Below, piece by piece: positions 18,167 through 24,560 of a stretch of DNA of 64,000 nt. Below the pieces are notes generated by a model. The model had not been told where the DNA came from and searched no databases. It worked only from the letters and a program-made list of their open reading frames with translations. A program made the translations under genes and the position numbers. Positions within the stretch are counted from its first letter, which is position 1, and each line of letters opens with the position of its first letter. Origin of the DNA: Mycolicibacterium sp. GF69 (lineage in GTDB: Bacteria > Actinomycetota > Actinomycetes > Mycobacteriales > Mycobacteriaceae); the NCBI RefSeq assembly GCF_003284965.1, contig NZ_QMEW01000029.1, positions 1-64,000 on the forward strand. The letters are read 5' to 3'.

Positions 18167-18580
18167 ATGTCGTGGGGTGAAGCGGTCGCGTCTCTGTCCA
18201 GCATGGATTCAGCACTTGACCTTGCGCACGGTCTGCTCAAACTCGGCAAAGACGGCTTAGGTAAGCAGTCGGGGGCAACCATTTGGGAGGTACGCGCGGT
18301 CCTCCCGCTGGCTGTGATTCTGTTCGCTGCGGGCCCGGTGGGCTGCGGCGAAGGTGAGCACTGGGTACGCGCTGCGGTGGACAACGCCGACCCGGAGGAC
18401 ACCGCGCAGCCTGGGTGGGCACGCGCCGCACTGCTGTGTGCCACCAGCGACCCGGTGATGGCACGTTCGATGGCTGGGCTGACTGCACTGGATCAGCGCC
18501 AGCGTGACTGCGTGGTGATGGCGCTACGCGCAGCGTTGGACGAGTCCCCCGACAGCCGGGCTAACACTGCCCGCGTCTAG
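18167..18580 (+). CDS. Small protein related to the middle of the adjacent coupling protein
   Basis: A 137-residue protein that aligns with about residues 115-235 of the next gene's product. Shared blocks include AVDN-DPE-TQPGW, an ALC block and a DxRQRDxV block. It has neither the Walker A nor the Walker B part, so it cannot be a motor itself. It matches only the accessory (probably helical) domain of the VirD4-like protein. It may be a gene-duplication fragment kept as a regulator or adaptor, or a decaying copy; the frame is intact and it has a promoter. Only 18 bases, with AAAGGA, separate it from the full gene. Confidence 0.7.
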   Translation: MSWGEAVASLSSMDSALDLAHGLLKLGKDGLGKQSGATIWEVRAVLPLAVILFAAGPVGCGEGEHWVRAAVDNADPEDTAQPGWARAALLCATSDPVMARSMAGLTALDQRQRDCVVMALRAALDESPDSRANTARV

Positions 18581-18598
18581 GCGAAAGGACGAAACACT

Positions 18599-20017
18599 AT
18601 GTACGTCAAACCATCAACGCCATATTGCGGCTTCGGACGCCGCGCAGGCGGCACAGAGATGTTCGTACCGAGCAGTGCCGCACACGTGTTGGTCTCCGCA
18701 CCGACGGAAACCGGCAAAAGCCGGCGCCTGCTCGCGCCGGCGGCAACGCTGTGGGGTGGTCCGGCCGTGGTCGTCTCCTCCAAGGACGACCTCATGCAGT
18801 ACGTCATGGAGCGCCGATGGGGACCCAAGGCACTATTGGACCTGCGCCCTCTCAGTTCGCCCGTCTATCCAGAAGGCGTAGTTCCCACGGTCTACGACCC
18901 GACAGTCAGCATCGACAGCCCCTACGAAGCCTTGACGGTGGCCGAAACGATCATGCAGATGTCGACGGTCGGGTTGGGGTCGGGGGCCGACCAGGTATCC
19001 GACGGCGGCGTGTGGGAGTCCCAGGCCGCTGGTCCGTTGGCGGCATTTCTGTTCGCGGCGTCCCCCGCAGGAAACTCCAAGGGCATGGCCTGGGTGCTCA
19101 CCGCCGTCGACAACATCGACCCGGAGAACAGCACCCAGCCGGGATGGGTACAGGCCGCCGCACTCTGCCACGAGTACCCGACGCTGGCTATGGGCATGGC
19201 CCGGATCATGGAAATGGACCCGCGCCAACGTGACTCGGTCGCCATCACGATGCGCAAGGCGATCACGCCGTGGCTGCGAACCTCGCTACTCGATCGCGAA
19301 GGGTTTGAGCCGTTCACCCCGGACTTTCTCGATGATCCCCTGGCAACCTTGTTCATTCTGGCGCCGGCCGACGGCACTGTGGCCGGTTCGGCGGTAACCC
19401 TGCTGGATTCGTTGGTGCGACGATGGCGCGAGAAGACCTCCGCTAGGGAGACCATGCATCGGCTGCTGATGGTCATTGACGAACTTCCCAATACCGCTCC
19501 GATTCCCAACCTACGTCGCATCGTCGGCGAGGGCCGTGGACTGGGCATCAACCTGATGGTTGCCGTCCAGGCCTCCTCGCAGCTCGACACCGTGTACGGA
19601 GCGGTGTACGCCAATGAGTTGCGCGACATCTTTCCATGTTCGGTCATCATGTTTGGTGCCCGAGAGGAAGAACTCCTCACTGCCGCGGAGCACTGGTCTG
19701 GGCTGACCAACCGGCGACCGCAGGGATTCGGGCAAAACGATGGCAGTAAGAACCTCAACAACGACCTCGGTGCCACGTTGCGCTGGCAAGAACTCCTTCC
19801 GCCGACACGGGAGCACGCCCGGCTGCTGATTCGTGGTGGTGTAGGCACGTGCGTGGAAATACCGGACTGGTCGGTCTTCCTGCACCTCTACGATCAGACC
19901 ACTCAAGCGATTCTGGCCAGAGCCCAGGGCGGCGGGACTGATCCTGGGACCGTCGAGCCGGGCAGGCTTCGCCGTATGGTGCGGCGCGCGTGGTTGGATC
20001 GCGACAATGCCGCGTGA
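18599..20017 (+). CDS. VirD4/TraG-like type IV coupling protein
   Basis: A 472-residue P-loop ATPase of the TraG/VirD4 class: Walker A SAPTETGKS (residues 33-41) close to the N-terminus and Walker B LLMVIDELPN (about 290), followed by a region typical of coupling proteins (GRGLGINLMVAVQASSQLD). Such proteins bring the relaxase-DNA complex to the type IV channel. There is no N-terminal membrane anchor, so it is a soluble form. It is encoded away from the main T4SS operon, which starts at 21757. AAAGGA lies just before ATG, and the stop overlaps the next gene. Confidence 0.85.
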   Translation: MYVKPSTPYCGFGRRAGGTEMFVPSSAAHVLVSAPTETGKSRRLLAPAATLWGGPAVVVSSKDDLMQYVMERRWGPKALLDLRPLSSPVYPEGVVPTVYDPTVSIDSPYEALTVAETIMQMSTVGLGSGADQVSDGGVWESQAAGPLAAFLFAASPAGNSKGMAWVLTAVDNIDPENSTQPGWVQAAALCHEYPTLAMGMARIMEMDPRQRDSVAITMRKAITPWLRTSLLDREGFEPFTPDFLDDPLATLFILAPADGTVAGSAVTLLDSLVRRWREKTSARETMHRLLMVIDELPNTAPIPNLRRIVGEGRGLGINLMVAVQASSQLDTVYGAVYANELRDIFPCSVIMFGAREEELLTAAEHWSGLTNRRPQGFGQNDGSKNLNNDLGATLRWQELLPPTREHARLLIRGGVGTCVEIPDWSVFLHLYDQTTQAILARAQGGGTDPGTVEPGRLRRMVRRAWLDRDNAA

Positions 20018-20426
20018 CCCTGAGTTGGCGCGTCGGATCAACCTGCTGTTCGACGTCATGCACAGGCGAGGAGAGACGCCGCTGAGCACAGCGGCTGCCG
20101 CGGCCGCCATGACCGCGCACGCTGGCGCCGGGGTCACCATGGCGGCATTGGAGGAATTGCGACTCGGCAATAGTGCTGCCGCTAGCCGTGCGGAACTGGA
20201 CGTGATTGCCGAGTTCTTCGGGGTGCCAGTCTGTTACCTCACCAACACGAGGGTTCGGACCGGAATCGACGCTCAGCTTCACCTCGTGAAGGTCATGCGT
20301 GATGCTGGGGACTTAAGACCCGTGCATGGGTCGACCCTCCCCGCTTTGGCTGACACCGAGGGCGACCGCCCCGCGTACATCGGTGAGCTACTGGACCGCA
20401 GTTCCGGATCACTTGCACATGAGTAG
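20007..20426 (+). CDS. EspR-like HTH regulator
   Basis: A 139-residue protein resembling EspR of M. tuberculosis: RRINLLFDVMHRRGETPLST, a helix-turn-helix region of about 60 residues, then AELDVIAEFFGVPVCYLTN, the conserved helix after the HTH, and a C-terminal dimerisation part. EspR is a nucleoid-associated regulator that controls ESX-1 substrate genes. The start overlaps the coupling-protein stop by 11 bases. It may regulate this plasmid's ESX or transfer genes. It is more divergent from EspR than the homologue at 54140. Confidence 0.75.
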   Translation: MPRDPELARRINLLFDVMHRRGETPLSTAAAAAAMTAHAGAGVTMAALEELRLGNSAAASRAELDVIAEFFGVPVCYLTNTRVRTGIDAQLHLVKVMRDAGDLRPVHGSTLPALADTEGDRPAYIGELLDRSSGSLAHE

Positions 20427-20724
20427 GTCGAATCACTCTCCCTGGCAATCGAGTCAAAGCGACGCTTGCGCAACATGTGGCGAGGTCATCCCCGAAGGGG
20501 AAGCCGAGTTCGGCAGCCGTATCGGTGTTCCCCACCACGCCACCTGCTTGTCGATGCCTGAGACGTTGAAAGCGAAGATCTCCCGGTGTCCCGTCTGCGG
20601 TCACATGGAGGGGCGTCACCTTGAGGTGACGGATTTCGATGAATCGAGCGGAAAGCTACGTGCGAGGCCATCCCGATGCACCTGCGGATGTGACTACTAC
20701 CTGAAGCCGCGCGGGGTCGGCTGA
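20419..20724 (+). CDS. Small zinc-finger-like protein
   Basis: A 101-residue protein from ATG 20419, which overlaps the previous stop by 8 bases. Three cysteine pairs are visible: CATCGE near residue 17, CPVCGH in the middle and CTCGCD near the C-terminus, the usual spacing of treble-clef or ribbon metal sites. No enzyme motif was recognised. It is the last gene before the 19-bp hairpin, so it ends the operon started at 18111. The function is unknown. Confidence 0.65.
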   Translation: MSRSNHSPWQSSQSDACATCGEVIPEGEAEFGSRIGVPHHATCLSMPETLKAKISRCPVCGHMEGRHLEVTDFDESSGKLRARPSRCTCGCDYYLKPRGVG

Positions 20725-20808
20725 GATGAATCTAGGTGGTGTAGAAAAATGGTGATAGGCGATATGCCTGCAGAGCCGCGCACCGGCCATATGGGGTGTT
20801 CTGATCCG

Positions 20809-20852
20809 CAACCCTTTGAGCCGACGCCAACCAGCGTCGGTTCAGAGGGTTG
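20809..20852 (+). terminator. 19-bp stem, 6-base loop hairpin between convergent genes
   Basis: CAACCCTTTGAGCCGACGC (20809-20827), loop CAACCA, then GCGTCGGTTCAGAGGGTTG (20834-20852). All 19 positions pair when written as + strand RNA, using two G-U pairs; the - strand RNA would have two mismatches. No U-tract follows, which is common for mycobacterial terminators. It lies between the + operon and the - strand gene at 20903. Confidence 0.75.
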
Positions 20853-20902
20853 TTCCCTAAGGGCATCCGGGGCCGCCGCGGTAAGCCGTTACAGATAACG
20901 GA

Positions 20903-21718
20903 TCAGTAGCTCGATCCGATAGTGCTGCTGGGTGTGAATGCCTGTTCCGCAACAGTTCCGATTCCTACCCCTACGGCTGCGAGGGTCCAGAGGATTCCTG
21001 CTGCGTTGAGGATGAGGCCGATAGCGATGAGTTTGGCCGAACGCGGCATCGGGCGCACCGCGCCCGCACCTAGCGGTGTGAGGTCGATGGGGTCGGCTGG
21101 TTCGATGGTGCGGAACGGCGAGGGTGCGGTCATGTCGTCGGGCAGCAGTGGCAGGGAGAGGGTCACAGTCGGTGCCGTGGGGGACAGTGGCCACCAGTCG
21201 GTTGATCCGTCGATTGCCAGCCAGCCGTTGAGGATTCCGTAGATTCCTGCGGTCAGGGATGCTGCTGGAAGTTGCGCGAGCAGCCATGGCGCGAGGACGG
21301 TGCTTGTCAGCGTGTCCGTGGGCCGGTACAGCAGAAGCAACAGCGCCCCCAATGCAGCTGCCGCCCAGAGGAATGCAGGGATGGGGAAGGAGCGTAGCCG
21401 GTCGGGGATCAGTGCTTCGCTGCGGTGATAGATCAGCTTGCCCAGCGGCCATCCAATGGGGGCCAGCACGGCCGCCGCGACGACGATGCCGACCTCCAGT
21501 ACACCTTCGATCGTCTTGACGCCTCGGGTGAGCAGTGGGTGACTGGGATGGTCGTTGTAGGGGCTGGGCCTGGCGCCGGCGACGTCGCGGGCACGTCGGC
21601 GAATTCCTCGATTGAGCAGCTCAGCGCGGCGTATCTGCATGGAGAAGATGCCCGCGTGCTCAGCGATCCACTCGCGGCGTAGTTCGTCGTATCGGTCAAC
21701 ACTCGATGTGAATACCAT
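20903..21718 (-). CDS. Membrane protein of unknown function
   Basis: A 271-residue protein with a charged N-terminal domain of about 70 residues (many Arg and Glu), then hydrophobic segments at about 73-95, 110-130, 140-165 and 230-255. No family was recognised. It is transcribed divergently from the conjugation operon, whose promoter begins three bases upstream of this ATG, so the two share one control region. A role in conjugation, such as entry exclusion or channel assembly, is possible from position alone. Confidence 0.7.
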   Translation of the reverse strand: MVFTSSVDRYDELRREWIAEHAGIFSMQIRRAELLNRGIRRRARDVAGARPSPYNDHPSHPLLTRGVKTIEGVLEVGIVVAAAVLAPIGWPLGKLIYHRSEALIPDRLRSFPIPAFLWAAAALGALLLLLYRPTDTLTSTVLAPWLLAQLPAASLTAGIYGILNGWLAIDGSTDWWPLSPTAPTVTLSLPLLPDDMTAPSPFRTIEPADPIDLTPLGAGAVRPMPRSAKLIAIGLILNAAGILWTLAAVGVGIGTVAEQAFTPSSTIGSSY

Positions 21719-21720
21719 GT

Positions 21721-21750
21721 GTTTACGTGTTGCCTTCTATTGCGTAATCT
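21721..21750 (+). promoter_or_regulatory. Predicted promoter of the conjugation operon (leaderless)
   Basis: TTTACG (21722-21727), 17-base spacer, TAATCT (21745-21750), inside GTTTACGTGTTGC, which differs at one base from the copies at 9670 and 18111. The ATG at 21757 begins 7 bases after the -10, where transcription should start, so the message is expected to be leaderless. Confidence 0.68.
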
Positions 21751-21756
21751 GTCAGC

Positions 21757-22134
21757 ATGATGGGCATGACGGACAGCGTAGCGATGGGCGGTGCGATGGT
21801 CTACCCCATCGCGGCGTTTCTGGTCGCAATCGTTGCGATTGGCGTCCTGGCCTCGCTTTTTGTGGTGTTGGTGGTGGTTTTGGTGCGCCGGGTTTGGCGC
21901 CGCAGCAACCGGGCCGGTGCGACGCCATGGACTGACTCATCGGTAAACACCGTCGCTGGTGGTTACTCACCGGTGGGGGGATCTGCCTTGTGGCCAGCGG
22001 CCCTGGTCTACCAGATTCCAGAGCCCGAACCGGCCCGCCGACCCGGGAAGCGATTCAGCCGTGGAGGCCAGCGCCGTCAGATCAGTTCGCGCAGCGCATC
22101 GACCTTGCAACATGGCACCGGACGGAGACGGTAG
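21757..22134 (+). CDS. Small single-pass membrane protein, first gene of conjugation operon
   Basis: A 125-residue protein with a short N-terminus, one strong membrane segment (about residues 15-44, YPIAAFLVAIVAIGVLASLF and the following valines) and a basic cytosolic C-terminus rich in Arg. No ribosome site is present, and the -10 box ends 6 bases before ATG, so it is probably translated from a leaderless message. Its stop overlaps the next start by one base (TAGTG). It is a likely minor T4SS component; no homologue was recognised. Confidence 0.72.
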   Translation: MMGMTDSVAMGGAMVYPIAAFLVAIVAIGVLASLFVVLVVVLVRRVWRRSNRAGATPWTDSSVNTVAGGYSPVGGSALWPAALVYQIPEPEPARRPGKRFSRGGQRRQISSRSASTLQHGTGRRR

Positions 22135-23204
22135 TGACGCTCACCAATGACCAGTGGTCCAACGATCTGGCCGCTGAGGACGACGATGGGTTCGGTTTCC
22201 CCGAGGCTCCGGCGTTCGAGCTTCCCGCAGAGGCTGAGGTCGGTGGCACCGACGTGGATGAGCCCGAACTCGACTGCGATGCGGTCGGCGAGCGGGGATT
22301 TGGTGATTGCCGCGACCCAGAGGATGAGCACGGCGGCCCCGAAGACGACGTGGCCGATGACGACTACGACGACTATCCGGTCGACGGGCAAGCCCTTACC
22401 GGACCTGTTGGTGATGGTCAGCCCGGGCCGGCGCAACCGCGGCGGGCCCGCAGGTTTGATGGCAAGGTCGCTATGGGGTTCGGTGCTGTCGGACTGGTGG
22501 CCGTGTTGGTGGCGATCGTCGGGGCAGTCGTTGTGTACGGCTCGGATGAGCCCAAGCCCACAGGTGCCCCGAACGGAGCCGACGCCGTGGCGCTACCGCC
22601 GTCGCGTTCGGCCGCGCCTGCCCCGGCGCATGCTCCCGTCCTGGACCGTCCGATCTCTTTCACCGCCGATGCCCTGGGCTCGTGCGCGGAGGGCTCGACC
22701 TCGGCGCAAACCATGGCCGGCACCGATCCTCACGCGGCGTTCCTGTGTGTGCGTGGCGGCGGCGACGGACAGGTCATCGACATCGAATTGCCGGGCACTC
22801 ACCTGATCACTGCGATCGTGGGCGAGTTTGGCTGGGTGGGAACTGATGCCAGCGGGTCGAAGCCGTGGTCGCAGTACCGGGTGGTCACGACCGTGCAGTA
22901 CACGTTCAACGACACCGAGGCGACTCTGGTGACCCAGGACACCAAGAATGTCCACGGTGAGGCGACGCAGCCGATCAAGCGGGTGCTGGCATCCAAGATC
23001 CGCATGCTGATCCGGGAGACGTCCCGGCCGCCGGCCCAGCCCGAAGGCGGTGCCAGCGCAGCACCGACGAAACCGAACGGTCCGCTGGGACTGGAGCTTC
23101 CGCAACTGCCGGGAGTGCTGGGCGGGGGGCAACAGAACAGCGATCCGGTTGACGCGGCTTTCGCTATCAAAAGTTTGAAGATCATCGGCCATAAGCCGGT
23201 ATAG
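22134..23204 (+). CDS. Single-pass membrane protein with acidic N-terminal domain
   Basis: From GTG 22134 the protein has 356 residues; the longer frame to 21990 was rejected because it would sit inside the previous gene. The first 110 residues are strongly acidic (EDDDGFGF, DDVADDDYDDY), followed by a basic stretch and one membrane helix (MGFGAVGLVAVLVAIVGAVV). About 210 residues lie outside the membrane and end in a Pro/Gly-rich stretch and a short hydrophobic close. Its place before the TcpC-like gene suggests a structural T4SS part. No family was recognised. Confidence 0.75.
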   Translation: MTLTNDQWSNDLAAEDDDGFGFPEAPAFELPAEAEVGGTDVDEPELDCDAVGERGFGDCRDPEDEHGGPEDDVADDDYDDYPVDGQALTGPVGDGQPGPAQPRRARRFDGKVAMGFGAVGLVAVLVAIVGAVVVYGSDEPKPTGAPNGADAVALPPSRSAAPAPAHAPVLDRPISFTADALGSCAEGSTSAQTMAGTDPHAAFLCVRGGGDGQVIDIELPGTHLITAIVGEFGWVGTDASGSKPWSQYRVVTTVQYTFNDTEATLVTQDTKNVHGEATQPIKRVLASKIRMLIRETSRPPAQPEGGASAAPTKPNGPLGLELPQLPGVLGGGQQNSDPVDAAFAIKSLKIIGHKPV

Positions 23205-23222
23205 CGGCGAGGAACATGACCC

Positions 23223-24170
23223 ATGGCAATGAGCCGCATTTGGCAGCAACGGATCAGCCGCACCCAGGGTGCGCTGACGAAATTTGGAAAGCCCGCAGTC
23301 CTGCTTCTAGCCGCCCTTGCGGGCGTGAACGTGTTGTGGCAGTTCTTATTTGCCACAGACCCCGACCTCACTGAGCCGTCACGGGCGGTGGTCAATCGGT
23401 CCGCGGTGGTCGGTGCGTTCGCCCAGGATTTCGTCGCGGTCTGGCTTGAGGCAAACACTCAGGACGCCGCTAGCCTGAGCCAGTTCATCAGCGTCGATCC
23501 AGCTTCCCTGACGCTGCCCTCAACCCCGGCCGTGGTCATCAACACTCCCACGATCGTGGCCGTGTCGCTGGAGGGCGTTGCAGGCCAGGAAGCCGACGCC
23601 GAAGTCTATTCCGTGGTTGTTGGTGTGACCCAGCGGCCATACGAATCAGCCGCCCCGCACCGCGCGCTGTACCGGGTTCCGGTGCTGTGGTCGCGGTTCG
23701 GCCCGCGTGCTGCAAGTTTCCCGGCCCGCATCGGTGGCCCGGGCGCGGGCGCAGACCTGCCGCTGAGCTACCCGAGCACGTTGAGCGAGGCCGATCCCGC
23801 CTACGGCACCGCCACGGGTTTCCTGAAGGCGTACCTGACGCCTGCCGGGGGCGTGGAGCAGTACGTGACCACTGATTCGATGATCGCCGGATTGGGCAAC
23901 GCGTACGAAAGCCTTGTCATACAAGGGGTAACTGCACTCGGAGCTCCCTCGTCCGTGCCCGCGGATGGCGAGTTGGCCCGTGTTTTGGTCCGCGTGACCG
24001 CAGTGAATTCGCAATTCGCTCCCTCGCCGTTGGTCTACCCCTTGACGCTTCGCGGAGTGGGTGGGCGCTGGCTCGTGGCAGCGATCGATAAAGCACCAGC
24101 GGTATCCACCGACGACAGCCTCGTCCCGGCGGCGGTGTCCACCGACTGGAGTTCTGCAACACCGAACTGA
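23223..24170 (+). CDS. TcpC/VirB8-like conjugation protein
   Basis: A 315-residue bitopic protein: basic N-terminus, one membrane helix (about 26-43, AVLLLAALAGVNVLWQFLF) and an extracytoplasmic region that fits two NTF2-like domains, the plan of TcpC, the VirB8 counterpart in Gram-positive conjugation systems. Supporting blocks are AFAQDFVAVWLEAN near the first domain and GFLKAYLTPAGGVEQYVTTD in the second. TcpC/VirB8 nucleates the envelope channel. Order before VirB2-like, VirB4 and VirB6-like genes fits. Confidence 0.78.
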   Translation: MAMSRIWQQRISRTQGALTKFGKPAVLLLAALAGVNVLWQFLFATDPDLTEPSRAVVNRSAVVGAFAQDFVAVWLEANTQDAASLSQFISVDPASLTLPSTPAVVINTPTIVAVSLEGVAGQEADAEVYSVVVGVTQRPYESAAPHRALYRVPVLWSRFGPRAASFPARIGGPGAGADLPLSYPSTLSEADPAYGTATGFLKAYLTPAGGVEQYVTTDSMIAGLGNAYESLVIQGVTALGAPSSVPADGELARVLVRVTAVNSQFAPSPLVYPLTLRGVGGRWLVAAIDKAPAVSTDDSLVPAAVSTDWSSATPN

Positions 24171-24216
24171 CCGGCACGCCCAACCGGCGGCCGTGCCACA
24201 AGGAAAGGGAACCACA

Positions 24217-24489
24217 ATGACTGAAACGACCTTGGCCGCAGGGGATCTACTTACCGCCATCCCGTCACTATGGGAATCGGCACAGATACCACTGGCGATT
24301 ATCGCCATCTTCGTTGGCGGCGTCGCCGGCGCATTCGCGCTGGTGCGCGGGTTCGGCGCCGCCATGGGCAAGGTGCTCGGCGGGGTCGCCGTCGCGGCCA
24401 TCATCCTCGGCGCGGTCGGGTTGGCGGTCTCACTGAAAACCACCGTGGACAAGCACGGTGGGGGCATCACCACCGGACAGTTCGGTTAG
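24217..24489 (+). CDS. Small two-helix membrane protein, VirB2-like
   Basis: A 90-residue protein starting at ATG 24217, with AAGGAAAGGG upstream. Two hydrophobic helices (about 23-45 and 52-72) are separated by a short polar loop with one Arg and one Lys, and there is no long soluble part. In Gram-positive T4SS operons such proteins between the VirB8-like gene and VirB4 are VirB2-like or VirB3-like components. The two-helix form with small residues fits VirB2 best, but this is inferred from shape and order. Confidence 0.7.
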   Translation: MTETTLAAGDLLTAIPSLWESAQIPLAIIAIFVGGVAGAFALVRGFGAAMGKVLGGVAVAAIILGAVGLAVSLKTTVDKHGGGITTGQFG

Positions 24490-24560
24490 ACCGCCTGCCA
24501 GGCGTCGAGAGCGTCTGGTGCAGCAGATGGTGTTGACGAGACGTAGTTGGAGGTTATGTA

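Noticed and set aside
24061..24216. N-terminal extension of the VirB2-like protein to 24061
   Set aside because: It would overlap the TcpC-like gene; ATG 24217 has a good ribosome site.
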